Part shown: in pieces, positions 36,474 through 45,140 of the stretch
How the letters are laid out: the number at the start of each line of letters is the position of its first letter
How positions within the stretch are numbered: position 1 is the stretch's first letter
DNA from: Iamia sp035765045
Lineage (GTDB): Bacteria; Actinomycetota; Acidimicrobiia; Acidimicrobiales; Iamiaceae
Assembly: GCA_035765045.1 (NCBI GenBank)
Contig: DASTYI010000002.1
Span: 1 to 64,000 of the forward strand
Direction: 5' to 3'
Length of the DNA stretch: 64,000 nt
The notes under the pieces: generated by a model
The model's input: the letters and a program-made list of their open reading frames with translations, nothing else
Database searches by the model: none
What the model was told of the DNA's origin: nothing
Translations under genes and position numbers: made by a program

Positions 36474-38052
36474 CCTCAAGACCGGGGCCCACGGGGCGGT
36501 GTCGGCGGGGAGCGCCCAGGCCGCCGAGGTGGCCTGCGCCGTGCTGCGCACGGGGGGGAGCGCGGCCGACGCCGCCGTGGCCGCCTCGGCCGTGCAGTGC
36601 GTGGTCGAGATGCCGTGGTGCGGGCTGGGCGGCGACGCCTTCGCCCTGCTGCGCGGCCCGGACGGGACGGTCTCGGCCCTCAACGGCACCGGCGCCGCCC
36701 CCCACGGGATCCTCGACGCCGTCGCCCCCGGCACCAAGGCCCCCCGCTACGGCCCGGTCCCCGTCGCCGTGCCCGCCCTGGTCGACGCCTGGTCGCTGCT
36801 GCTCGACGCCCACGGCACCCGCTCGCTCGAGTCGCTGCTGGAGCCGGCGGTGCACCTGGCCCTGGACGGCTTCGCCCTCGACGAGCGGCTGGCCGCCACC
36901 CTCGCCACCATCCCCGACCTCGACGCCGCCGAGACCCTCCGGCCGCTGCTGGCCGACGGGGTGGCGCCCGGCCGGGTGCTCCGCCAGCCCGACCTGGCCG
37001 CCACCCTCGCCGCCATCGGCCGCGAGGGCCGCGAGGAGGTGTACTCGGGCGAGACCGGCAAGAGGATCGTCGAGCACCTGACCGCCCGGGGTGGCGTCCT
37101 GCGGGGCGACGACCTGGCCGCCCACCACGGGCGGTGGGCCGAGCCCCTGAGCACGACGTACCGGGGTCACCGGGTCACCGTCCCGGGCCCGGTGTCCTCG
37201 GGCGTCCTGCTGCTGCTGTGCCTGGCCGTGGTGGAGCGGCTCCACCCCGACGGCCTCCCGTCCGAGGTCGACGCCATCGACCTCCTGGTCCGGCTCAAGC
37301 GGCTGGTCTACGGCACCGCCCTGCCCCGGCTGGGCGACCCGGCCGAGCGGGCCAACCCCGACCTGCTGGCCGAGGACGTGGTCGACGACCTGTGCGTGGC
37401 CCTGGCCCGGAGGGGCAGCCCGGCGCCGCTGGGCCCGGCCGCCGCCCCCGACGGCCCCGACACGACCTGCCTGTCGATCAGCGCCCCCGACGGCACGTCG
37501 ATCTCCTTCATCCACTCGCTGTTCAACACCTTCGGCGCCCGCGAGCTGGTGCCCGGCACCGGGATCGTCCTCAACGACCGGCTGGCCAACCTCACGCCCG
37601 GCACCGGGCTCCCCAACGCCCTGGCCCCCGGCCGCCGCCCGATCCACACCCTCCACGCCTACGTGGTCGAGCGCCCCGACGGCTCGACCTTCACCGGCGC
37701 CACCCCCGGCGGCCGGGGCCAGGTCCAGACCAACCTCCAGGTGCTGCTCCGGGCCATCGACGGCGGCGAGGACGTCCAGGCCGCCGTGACCGCCCCCCGC
37801 TGGGTCCACGGCATGCCCCGGGTCTCGCCCGAGGACGACACCGTCTACCTGGAGGAGGAGCTGGCCGGCCACGCCCCCGAGCTCCGCCGCCGGGGCCACG
37901 CCGTCACCGTGCTGCCCCCGGGCGACGACGACCACTTCGGGAGCTGCACCGTCGCCGGCTCCGCCCGCACGCCCACCGACCCCCCCACCCGGCCCCGCGT
38001 CCACGTGGCCGGTGCCGACCACCGCCGGGGCTCCACCGCCCTGGCCTGGTGA
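36463..38052 (+). CDS. Gamma-glutamyltransferase-family Ntn hydrolase, cytoplasmic
   Basis: 529 residues from a TTG overlapping ridA by 11 bp. The family's autocatalytic Thr is Thr334 in PDTTCLSIS (the usual TTH has become TTC), and PGTGIVLND and ATPGGRGQVQ are the other hallmark motifs. There is no signal peptide, unlike periplasmic GGT, so it resembles cytoplasmic relatives such as acylases and oxamate-amidohydrolase-like enzymes. It likely cleaves a glutamyl or other amide from the imported substrate. The reaction is inferred from family only. Confidence 0.85.
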   Translation: MSADLKTGAHGAVSAGSAQAAEVACAVLRTGGSAADAAVAASAVQCVVEMPWCGLGGDAFALLRGPDGTVSALNGTGAAPHGILDAVAPGTKAPRYGPVPVAVPALVDAWSLLLDAHGTRSLESLLEPAVHLALDGFALDERLAATLATIPDLDAAETLRPLLADGVAPGRVLRQPDLAATLAAIGREGREEVYSGETGKRIVEHLTARGGVLRGDDLAAHHGRWAEPLSTTYRGHRVTVPGPVSSGVLLLLCLAVVERLHPDGLPSEVDAIDLLVRLKRLVYGTALPRLGDPAERANPDLLAEDVVDDLCVALARRGSPAPLGPAAAPDGPDTTCLSISAPDGTSISFIHSLFNTFGARELVPGTGIVLNDRLANLTPGTGLPNALAPGRRPIHTLHAYVVERPDGSTFTGATPGGRGQVQTNLQVLLRAIDGGEDVQAAVTAPRWVHGMPRVSPEDDTVYLEEELAGHAPELRRRGHAVTVLPPGDDDHFGSCTVAGSARTPTDPPTRPRVHVAGADHRRGSTALAW

Positions 38053-38068
38053 GAGAGGACCTCCCCCC

Positions 38069-39307
38069 ATGACGCTCATCGACCCCGCCACCTCCCGCGG
38101 CATCCGCTACCCGTTCCCGATCGACCGCTCGCTCTACGACTGGCCGACGTTCTCCGACGCCGAGTTCGCCCGCCGCCACGCCGTCGTGCGCGAGTTCCTC
38201 GCCGAGAACGACCTCGACGCCGTGCTGATCACCGGCAACAACTCCATCTGGGAGCGGGGCTGGGCCAACATCCGCTGGGTCACCAACTTCATGGGGACCA
38301 TGGAGCTCGACTGCACCTGCGTGTTCCCCAAGGAGGGGGACCCGATGCTGGCCATCCTCGGGCTCAACGCCCGGCTGCCCGACCGCATCGCCCGCTCGGT
38401 CGTCACCGACGTGCGGGGCGCTCTCAACACCGCCGGGGTGATCGTCGACCGGCTGCGCGAGCTCGACCTCGGCAAGGGCCGCATCGGCATCGTCACCCCG
38501 GCGCCGTTCATCGACATCAGCCACGACCACCACGTCGCCCTGACCGAGGCCTTCCCCGAGGCCGAGTTCCCCCGCTTCTCCGACGAGTTCTGGCTCAAGC
38601 GGATCGTGCTCTCCGACGAGGAGCTGGCGTGCCTCGACGAGGCCGGCCGCATCGGCGACGCCGCCGTCCAGGCGATCATCGATCGGCTGCGCCCGGGGAT
38701 GCGCGAGGTCGACCTGTTCAACATCATCTACGACGTCTTCAGCGCCGAGGGCGCCGAGAACCCGTGCATGGTGCTGGCCGCCTCGGAGAACATGTTCCGG
38801 CCGACCAGCGCCTTCCAGCGGCCCCGGCCCATCGACCGCGAGATCGAGGTCGGCGACGTCCTGCTGCTGGAGCTCGGGGCCCGCGACCCCCACGGCTACG
38901 AGGCCCAGACGGGCAAGCCGATCACCTTCGGCCCGCCGCCCGACGACTACAAGCGGATGCTGGAGGTCTGCCTGGAGGCGTACCACGCCATCATCGACGT
39001 CCTCCGGCCCGGCACCACCGCCGCCGACCTGCGCGAGGCCGGGAAGGTCATCACCGACGCCGGCTACACGGTGGTCGCCCCCTACGTCCACGGCGTGTTC
39101 AACCCGCTCGACGCCGGCCCCTTCGTCGGCACCAGCCACCGGCCCGACAAGGACGTCACCCTCGCCCCCGGCATGGGTGTCTGCGTCGAGATCCACCCGT
39201 GCTCGGAGGACGTGATCCGGGGCGTCTTCTGCGGTGACACCTTCGTGATCACCGAGGACGGGTCCCGCTGCGTCAACCAGCTCGAGCCCAAGGTGTACGA
39301 GCTGTGA
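38069..39307 (+). CDS. M24 (pita-bread) family protein, creatinase/aminopeptidase P-like
   Basis: 412 residues. N-terminal creatinase_N domain (to about 170) and C-terminal pita-bread domain. The catalytic His region is YVHGVF, and CVEIHP and DTFVITEDG supply Glu residues, but the first pair of metal-binding Asp positions reads LLELGARDPHGYEAQTG instead of the usual DxGxxxxGYxxD. It may therefore be metal-independent like creatinase, acting on a C-N bond. AGAGAGGA precedes the ATG. Confidence 0.8.
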   Translation: MTLIDPATSRGIRYPFPIDRSLYDWPTFSDAEFARRHAVVREFLAENDLDAVLITGNNSIWERGWANIRWVTNFMGTMELDCTCVFPKEGDPMLAILGLNARLPDRIARSVVTDVRGALNTAGVIVDRLRELDLGKGRIGIVTPAPFIDISHDHHVALTEAFPEAEFPRFSDEFWLKRIVLSDEELACLDEAGRIGDAAVQAIIDRLRPGMREVDLFNIIYDVFSAEGAENPCMVLAASENMFRPTSAFQRPRPIDREIEVGDVLLLELGARDPHGYEAQTGKPITFGPPPDDYKRMLEVCLEAYHAIIDVLRPGTTAADLREAGKVITDAGYTVVAPYVHGVFNPLDAGPFVGTSHRPDKDVTLAPGMGVCVEIHPCSEDVIRGVFCGDTFVITEDGSRCVNQLEPKVYEL

Positions 39308-39909
39308 GCGAGCGCAGCGAGCGAACCAGGCCAGCAACGCGGCGCCGTGTGGTGGTGGGCATCACCGGCGCCAGCGGGTCGGTCTTCGGCACCCGGCTGC
39401 TGGAGATCCTCCAGGGCGTCGAGGACGTCGAGACCCACGCCATCGTCAGCAAGGGCTCGGCCCGCACGCTGGAGCTGGAGCTCGGTATCACGATGGAGGA
39501 GGCGGTGGCCAAGGCCGACGTCGTCCACGACGACGAGGACCTGGCCGCCTCGGTGGCCTCGGGCTCGTTCCGGGTCCACGGCATGGTCGTCGCCCCCTGC
39601 TCGATCAAGGCCCTGTCGGGGATCGCCAACAGCTACGACGAGAGCCTGATCGTGCGGGCCGCCGACGTCCGCCTCAAGGAGCGCCAGCCCCTCGTGCTGG
39701 TGCTGCGGGAGACGCCGCTGCACCGGGGCCACCTGCGGCTCTGCTCGATGGCGGCCGACGCCGGGGCGATCATCTTCCCGCCGGTGCCGTCGCTGTACGT
39801 CAAGCCCCGCTCGATCGACGACCTGATCGACCACAGCGTCATGCGCATCTGCGACCAGCTCGGCATCGACACCGACCTCTCGCCCCGCTGGCCGGAGGAG
39901 CGAGCATGA
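39304..39909 (+). CDS. UbiX-like flavin prenyltransferase
   Basis: 201 residues from a GTG overlapping the M24 stop. GITGASGSVFGTRLLEIL is the FMN-binding start of UbiX/Pad1; VAPCSIKALSGIANSYDESLIVRAADV and the RETPLHRGHL segment are further signatures. UbiX makes the prenylated FMN needed by the UbiD enzyme encoded at 42372. The first ~12 residues (SERSERTRP) come from a GAGCGAGCGCAGCGAGCGA repeat and are probably dispensable. Confidence 0.92.
   Translation: MSERSERTRPATRRRVVVGITGASGSVFGTRLLEILQGVEDVETHAIVSKGSARTLELELGITMEEAVAKADVVHDDEDLAASVASGSFRVHGMVVAPCSIKALSGIANSYDESLIVRAADVRLKERQPLVLVLRETPLHRGHLRLCSMAADAGAIIFPPVPSLYVKPRSIDDLIDHSVMRICDQLGIDTDLSPRWPEERA
39306..39324 (+). repeat. Palindrome-like GAGCGAG repeat at the ubiX start
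   Basis: GAGCGAGCGCAGCGAGCGA immediately follows the GTG of ubiX. This self-similar motif is common near gene starts in G+C-rich actinobacterial genomes. It overlaps the M24 stop codon and encodes a SERSER stretch. Confidence 0.5.
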
Positions 39910-40529
39910 ACCTCGATGCCGTCGTCGTCGCCGGGTACACCGGGCGTGACCGGGCCCACGTGCTGGAGCACATCGAGGAGCTGGCCGCCATCGGCGTGCC
40001 CCGCCCCGAGGCCATCCCGGCCTACTTCGTGCTGCCCCCGATGGTGGCCACCACCGCCGACGAGATCGTCGTGGCCGGCGACCAGACCTCGGGCGAGGCC
40101 GAGGTCTGCCTGCTGGTCGACGGTGACGACGTGCGGGTCACCCTCGCCTCCGACCACACCGACCGGGCCGCCGAGGCCCTCGACATCGGGCTGTCCAAGG
40201 GCGCCTGCCCGACGCCCATCGCCACCGACTCCTGGCCCCTCGCCGACGTCGACGGCCGCTGGGACGACCTCGTCCTGCGCAGCTGGATCACCGTCGCCGG
40301 CGAGGAGGTGCCGTACCAGGACGGCCGGTGCGCCGACCTGATCCCGCCGCCCGACCTGCTGGCCGGCGCCCCGCCGCTCGCCGTCGACCGCTTCGCCCTG
40401 CTGACCGGGACGGTGCCGGTGATCGGCGGCATCCGCCCGGCCGACGCCTTCCGGGCCGAGCTCCACGACCCCGGGCGCGATCGCTCGATCCACCTCTCGT
40501 ACTCCGTCTCCCCCCTCAGGAGGTCCTGA
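39906..40529 (+). CDS. DUF2848 family protein (FAH-like)
   Basis: 207 residues. Recognised by the order AGYTGRDRAHVLEHIEELAAIGVPRP, then ASDHTDRAAEA, LSKGACPTPIA and WDDLVLRSW. DUF2848 proteins are uncharacterised; distant similarity to fumarylacetoacetate hydrolases suggests C-C bond or ring-cleavage product hydrolysis. It overlaps ubiX (ATGA) and precedes hpaB by two bases plus its Shine-Dalgarno. Confidence 0.8.
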   Translation: MNLDAVVVAGYTGRDRAHVLEHIEELAAIGVPRPEAIPAYFVLPPMVATTADEIVVAGDQTSGEAEVCLLVDGDDVRVTLASDHTDRAAEALDIGLSKGACPTPIATDSWPLADVDGRWDDLVLRSWITVAGEEVPYQDGRCADLIPPPDLLAGAPPLAVDRFALLTGTVPVIGGIRPADAFRAELHDPGRDRSIHLSYSVSPLRRS

Positions 40530-40531
40530 CC

Positions 40532-41989
40532 ATGCGCACCGGATCCGACTTCAAGGAGGCGCTGCGCGACGGGCGCACCGTCATGCTCGACGGCGAGAAG
40601 GTCGACGACGTCACCAAGCACCCGGCCTTCTCGGGCGTGGTCGACACCATGGCCCACCTCTACGACGTGGCCGCCGACCCCGCCGCCCGCGACCTCTACA
40701 CCTATCCCTCGCCCGCCGACGGCGCTCCCGTCCACGCCTGGTGGCTGACCCCCCGCGACGGCGACGACCTCGCCTTCCGCCGCCGGGCCATCGCCGCCTG
40801 GGCCGCCGAGACCTGTGGCTTCATGGGCCGCACGCCCGACCACGTGGCCAGCTTCTTCGCCGGCTTCTCGGGCTCGCTCGACCTGTTCCGCCAGGCCGCC
40901 TCCGACGGCGACCGCTTCGCCGACAACGTCCAGCGCTTCTACGAGAAGGCCCGCGACGAGAGCCTCTACCTCAGCTACACGATCATCCACCCGACGATCG
41001 ACCGGTCGAAGCCGCCCCACCAGCAGTACGCCCCCAACGTCTACGTCAGCGTCGTCGACGAGCGCGACGACGGCATCGTCCTGCGAGGCGCCCAGATGCT
41101 CGGCACCGGCTCGGTGATGAGCGACTACGTCTTCGTCAGCTGCATCGTCCCGCTGCCGGAGGGGGCCGAGGACTACGCCATCTCCTGCGTCGTCCCCAAC
41201 GCCGCCCCCGGCCTGCGGATCTACTCCCGCCGCTCCTACGCCCAGGGCAACCCGGGCGGCCACGACTACCCCCTGAGCAGCCGCTTCGACGAGACCGACT
41301 CGCTGATGGTGTTCGACGACGTGCTGGTGCCGTGGGAGCACGTCTTCGCCCTCAAGGACCGGGCGATCGTCGGCGGGCAGTTCCAGCGGACCGCGGCCCA
41401 CTCGCTGGGCAACACCCAGGCCCAGATCCGCTTCGCCACCAAGCTCCGGTTCATGGCCGGGCTGGCCCGGCGGATGGCGGAGGGCAGCGGCTCGATCGGC
41501 GACCCCAAGACCAAGCTCAGGCTGGGGACGCTGGCCGGCAAGGCCCAGCTGCCCGAGGGGATGGTGCGGGCCGCCGAGGCGGCCTGGTCGCTCGACGGCT
41601 ACGGCGTGGCCATCCCCGACCACGCCACCCTCTACGCGGCGATGACCCTCCAGCCCACGTTGATGAACGAGGTGCTGACCGCCCTGCGGGAGATGAGCGG
41701 CGGCGGGGTGATCCAGCTCCCGTCGTCGGCGGCGTCGTACTCGGACCCGACCACGGCCGAGGACATCGACCGCTTCATCCGCTGGCCCGAGGTCGACTCG
41801 GCCGGGCGGGTCGAGCTGCTCAAGCTGGTGTGGGACGCCATCGGCTCCGAGTTCGCCGGCCGCCACCACCAGTACGAGATGTTCTACGCCGGCGACCCCG
41901 CCGTCGTGCAGATGCGGGCCTTCGGCACCTACGGCTGGGACGCCGCCGGCGACCTCGTCGACCGCTGCCTCGCCGGGGTGGACGCATGA
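40532..41989 (+). CDS. HpaB-type FADH2-dependent aromatic monooxygenase
   Basis: 485 residues in the 4-hydroxyphenylacetate 3-hydroxylase / HpaB family: an N-terminal domain (RTGSDFKEALRDGR), the central flavin region (YLSYTIIHPTIDRSKPP) and C-terminal helices. These enzymes use FADH2 from a partner reductase; the HpaC-type reductase at 45137 is the obvious partner. AGGAGG lies upstream. The substrate is probably a phenolic or N-heteroaromatic acid; some members dehalogenate or cleave rings (for example 4-hydroxybutyryl-CoA dehydratase relatives), so the exact reaction is open. Confidence 0.88.
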   Translation: MRTGSDFKEALRDGRTVMLDGEKVDDVTKHPAFSGVVDTMAHLYDVAADPAARDLYTYPSPADGAPVHAWWLTPRDGDDLAFRRRAIAAWAAETCGFMGRTPDHVASFFAGFSGSLDLFRQAASDGDRFADNVQRFYEKARDESLYLSYTIIHPTIDRSKPPHQQYAPNVYVSVVDERDDGIVLRGAQMLGTGSVMSDYVFVSCIVPLPEGAEDYAISCVVPNAAPGLRIYSRRSYAQGNPGGHDYPLSSRFDETDSLMVFDDVLVPWEHVFALKDRAIVGGQFQRTAAHSLGNTQAQIRFATKLRFMAGLARRMAEGSGSIGDPKTKLRLGTLAGKAQLPEGMVRAAEAAWSLDGYGVAIPDHATLYAAMTLQPTLMNEVLTALREMSGGGVIQLPSSAASYSDPTTAEDIDRFIRWPEVDSAGRVELLKLVWDAIGSEFAGRHHQYEMFYAGDPAVVQMRAFGTYGWDAAGDLVDRCLAGVDA

Positions 41990-42375
41990 GCACGGCGGCG
42001 CGTCCCCCCTTCGCCAAGCCCGAGCTGGAGTTCCTCGACCCCGACGCCACCGAGGGGTTCGAGTGGGTGCCGCTCGAGGGCGATGCCACCGGGCAGCTCA
42101 CCGAGGTGGTGCTGGCCGGGTCGCACGAGAGCGGCTGGGTCACCCGGCTGCTCAAGTTCGCCCCCGGCGCCGACACCAGCCCCAACGGCGTGCTCACCCA
42201 CGACGTGTGGGAGGAGGTCTTCATCGTGTCGGGGTCGATCCACGACCTCCGCCTGGGCGAGACCTTCACCGCCGGGATGTACGCCTGCCGCCCGCCGGGG
42301 ATGGAGCACGGCCCGTGGACCAGCCCCGACGGCGCCGTCACCTTCGAGCTCCGCTACCGCGACCCGTCGTCGTGA
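41986..42375 (+). CDS. Cupin-domain protein
   Basis: 129 residues with a single cupin barrel. The first motif is represented by THDVWEEVFIVSG and the second by PPGMEHGPW. Metal ligands of the classic form (HxH...E...H) are only partly recognisable: H in THDVWEE, Glu pair and H in MEHGP. It might be a dioxygenase, an isomerase or a regulator of a pathway step. It is coupled to hpaB (ATGA overlap) and to ubiD (GTGA overlap). Confidence 0.8.
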   Translation: MSTAARPPFAKPELEFLDPDATEGFEWVPLEGDATGQLTEVVLAGSHESGWVTRLLKFAPGADTSPNGVLTHDVWEEVFIVSGSIHDLRLGETFTAGMYACRPPGMEHGPWTSPDGAVTFELRYRDPSS

Positions 42376-43775
42376 GCGCCGTCGGCGTCCTCGACCTCCG
42401 GTTCCGCACCGTGCTCGGGCGGCTGGCCGCGGCCGGCCGGCTCGCCACCGTCGACCGGCCCGTCGACCCGCACCTGGAGCTGGCCGGGCTGATGAAGCGC
42501 CACGACGGCGACCAGGCCCTGCTGTTCACGTCGGTCACCGGGTCGGACGTGCCGGTGGTCGGCAACCTGCTGGCCAGCCCGCCCAACGTCGAGGCCGCCT
42601 TCGGGGGCGACCGCGACCTGATCCGGGGGGCCATGGCCCGGGCCATCACCGAGGCCACCCCACCGGTCGTCGTCGAGTCGGGCCCGGCCCAGGACGTCGT
42701 GATCACCGAGGGGATCGACCTCGGCGCCCTGCTGCCCGTCCTCCACCACGCCCCGGGCGACTGCGGCCGCTTCATCACCTCGGGCGTCGTGCTGGTGCGC
42801 GACCCCGAGACGGGCGTGCCCAACGCCTCGTACCACCGGCTCCAGCTGCTCGGCGGGAACCGCACCGCCATCAAGCTCGACCACGGCCGCCACCTCCTCG
42901 CCGCCCACCAGCGGGCCCAGGCCCGGGGCGAGGACCTCCCCGTCGTCATCTGCATCGGGCCCGACGTCTCCCTCCTCTACGCCGCCGCCTTCATGGGGTC
43001 GCGCATGCCCGAGGAGGCCGACGAGCTGGCCGCCGCCGGGGGCATCCAGGGCACGCCGCTGGAGATGGTGCGCGCCGTCACCAGCGACCTGCTCGTGCCG
43101 GCCCACTGCGAGATCGTGCTGGAGGCCCGGATCTCGCCCACCGAGACGGCGCTGGAGGGGCCCTTCGGCGAGTTCGTCGGCTACGGCTCGGACCAGGGCC
43201 AGGCCCCGGTGATCACCGTCGACGCCGTGACCCACCGCCGCGACCCCGTCTACTTCGCCATCAACGGCGCCGGGCGGGAGACGGTGATGCTGCGCAAGTA
43301 CGTGCTGGAGGCCTCGGCCCTCGACGCCCTGCGCACCGCCGTCCCCATCGTCACCGACGTCGACCTGACCGCCGGCGGGCTCCACCGCTTCCACCTCGTC
43401 GTCCAGGTGGCCAAGCGGTCGCCCAGCCACGACGGGCTCCAGCGCAACGCCATGCTCGCCGCCTTCGCCGCCCTCAAGGACCTCGACCTCGTCACCGTGG
43501 TCGACCACGACATCGACGTCCACGACCCGGTCGACGTCGAGTACGCCGTGGCCACCCGGATGGAGGCCTCCCGCGACCTGGTCACCATCCCCGGCGCCCG
43601 GGGCCACGAGTACGTCCGGGTGTCGAACCGGGGGATGCGGACCAAGCTCGGCATCGACGCCACCGTCCCCTTCGAGCAGCAGGACCACTTCGCCCGGGTG
43701 CCCTTCGCCGACGTGGCCCTGGCCCCCGGCGAGCTGACGACCCGGACCGACCTGGGGCCCGTCCTCGGTGGCTGA
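42372..43775 (+). CDS. UbiD family prenyl-FMN-dependent decarboxylase
   Basis: 467 residues from a GTG overlapping the cupin stop. UbiD hallmarks: GMMS-like N-terminal region replaced by FITSGVVLVRDPETG, the metal/prFMN region NASYHRLQLLGG, and the catalytic EGPFGEFVGY segment carrying the conserved Glu pair. It reversibly decarboxylates aromatic or alpha,beta-unsaturated acids and needs UbiX, which is encoded in the same operon. The natural substrate cannot be deduced; the context suggests an aromatic acid produced after amide removal. Confidence 0.92.
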   Translation: MSAVGVLDLRFRTVLGRLAAAGRLATVDRPVDPHLELAGLMKRHDGDQALLFTSVTGSDVPVVGNLLASPPNVEAAFGGDRDLIRGAMARAITEATPPVVVESGPAQDVVITEGIDLGALLPVLHHAPGDCGRFITSGVVLVRDPETGVPNASYHRLQLLGGNRTAIKLDHGRHLLAAHQRAQARGEDLPVVICIGPDVSLLYAAAFMGSRMPEEADELAAAGGIQGTPLEMVRAVTSDLLVPAHCEIVLEARISPTETALEGPFGEFVGYGSDQGQAPVITVDAVTHRRDPVYFAINGAGRETVMLRKYVLEASALDALRTAVPIVTDVDLTAGGLHRFHLVVQVAKRSPSHDGLQRNAMLAAFAALKDLDLVTVVDHDIDVHDPVDVEYAVATRMEASRDLVTIPGARGHEYVRVSNRGMRTKLGIDATVPFEQQDHFARVPFADVALAPGELTTRTDLGPVLGG

Positions 43776-44541
43776 CCTCAGCCTCTGGACCGGGCTGGCC
43801 ATCGGGGGCGCGACGCTCGCCGCCGGGGCCGTCAACGCCATCGCCGGTGGCGGCACCCTGATCTCGTTCCCGGTGCTGACCGCCGTCGGCGTGCCCACCG
43901 TCCAGGCCAACGCCACCAACACGGTGTCGCTGTGCCCCGGCTACCTCGGCGGGGCCGCCGCCCAGCGCGACGACCTGGTGGGGGAGCGCTCGACGCTCGT
44001 CGCCCGGGCCGTCGTCGCCGGGGTCGGGGGCGTGGTCGGCAGCGTCCTCCTGCTCGTCACCAGCGACGACGCCTTCCGCCGCGTCGTCCCCTTCCTGATC
44101 CTGCTGTCGTGCGCCCTCCTCGCCGCCCAGGACCCCCTTCGCCGCCGCCTCGCCATCGGTGCCCCCGACGAGGCCGAGCCCCGCACGACCTCGCCGCTCG
44201 AGCTGGCCGGGATCTTCGGCGCCGCCCTGTACGGCGGGTTCTTCGGGGCCGGGCTCGGGATCATGCTGATCGCCGTGCTCGGCGTGCTGGCCCACGGGCC
44301 GCTCAACCGGGTCAACGCCACCAAGCAGGTCCTCGCCTTCGTCATCAACACCTCGGCCGCCGCGCTGCTGGCCGTGTCCGGCACCGTCGCCTGGGACGTC
44401 GCCGCCGTCATGGCCCCCTGCGGCCTGCTCGGCGGGGCCGTCGGCGGCCGGCTGGCCGGCTCCATCCCCCCTGCCCGCCTGCGGGTCGTCGTCATCGCCG
44501 TCGGCGTCGTCGTCTCCGCCATCTACCTCGTCCGAGGCTGA
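43768..44541 (+). CDS. TauE/SafE family membrane transporter
   Basis: 257 residues with eight hydrophobic helices. The family motif AGAVNAIAGGGTLISFPVLTAVGVP near the N-terminus and its second-half copy ALYGGFFGAGLGIMLI are the TauE inverted-repeat halves. Members export sulfite or other anions or take up organic acids. In this operon it may export an inorganic or organic anion product. It begins 8 bp before the ubiD stop. Confidence 0.88.
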   Translation: MADLSLWTGLAIGGATLAAGAVNAIAGGGTLISFPVLTAVGVPTVQANATNTVSLCPGYLGGAAAQRDDLVGERSTLVARAVVAGVGGVVGSVLLLVTSDDAFRRVVPFLILLSCALLAAQDPLRRRLAIGAPDEAEPRTTSPLELAGIFGAALYGGFFGAGLGIMLIAVLGVLAHGPLNRVNATKQVLAFVINTSAAALLAVSGTVAWDVAAVMAPCGLLGGAVGGRLAGSIPPARLRVVVIAVGVVVSAIYLVRG

Positions 44542-44543
44542 TC

Positions 44544-45140
44544 GTGCCCACCACCCTCCCGCCCCTGTCCTCCCACGACCTCGCCACCGTGGAGCGGCTC
44601 ACGACCGCCCGCCGGTCCTCGCTCCTCGTCGACCGCGAGCAGCCGGTGCCGCCCGAGCTGGTCGAGCGGCTGTGCGGGCTGGTGGCCTCGGCCCCCAACC
44701 ACAAGCGCACCCGGCCGTGGCGGGTGGCGGCGTGCACCGGCGTGGCCCGGGCCGCCCTCGGCGGGGTCTGGGCCGACGCCCTGGCGCGGGCCGGCACCGC
44801 CACCGAGGCCAAGGTGGCCAAGACCCGGACCAAGTACACCCGCACCCCCGTGGTGCTGGTGGTCGGCTGCGCCCCCGACGACGACCCGTTCCGCCACCTG
44901 GAGGACCGTTGCGCCGTCGCCGCCGGGGTGCAGAACCTGCTGCTGGGGGCGACCGCCGCCGGGCTGGCCAGCTTCTGGGGCTCGCCGCCCGTGCCCGTCT
45001 GCGAGGAGGCCAACGCCCTGCTCGGCTTCGGGCCCGGCACCACGGTGATCGGCGCCGTCTACCTCGGCTGGCCCAACGCCGAGCCGCCCCCGATCACCCG
45101 CGAGCCGGTGACGGTCGCCTGGGTCGGGGGCGGGGCGTGA
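44544..45140 (+). CDS. Nitroreductase-family flavoprotein
   Basis: 198 residues from a GTG. Nitroreductase fold: RRSSLLVDREQPVPPELVERL at the N-terminus (FMN-binding Arg pair), LVASAPNHKRTRPWR, and AAGVQNLLLGATAAGLASFWGS. It reduces nitro groups, flavins or activated double bonds. Its GTGA overlap with the flavin reductase gene suggests co-expression. Confidence 0.88.
   Translation: MPTTLPPLSSHDLATVERLTTARRSSLLVDREQPVPPELVERLCGLVASAPNHKRTRPWRVAACTGVARAALGGVWADALARAGTATEAKVAKTRTKYTRTPVVLVVGCAPDDDPFRHLEDRCAVAAGVQNLLLGATAAGLASFWGSPPVPVCEEANALLGFGPGTTVIGAVYLGWPNAEPPPITREPVTVAWVGGGA

Noticed and set aside
40532..41989. Acyl-CoA dehydrogenase for the HpaB-like gene
   Set aside because: The fold is related, but the N-terminal RTGSDF motif and pairing with an HpaC-type reductase fit the HpaB family better.
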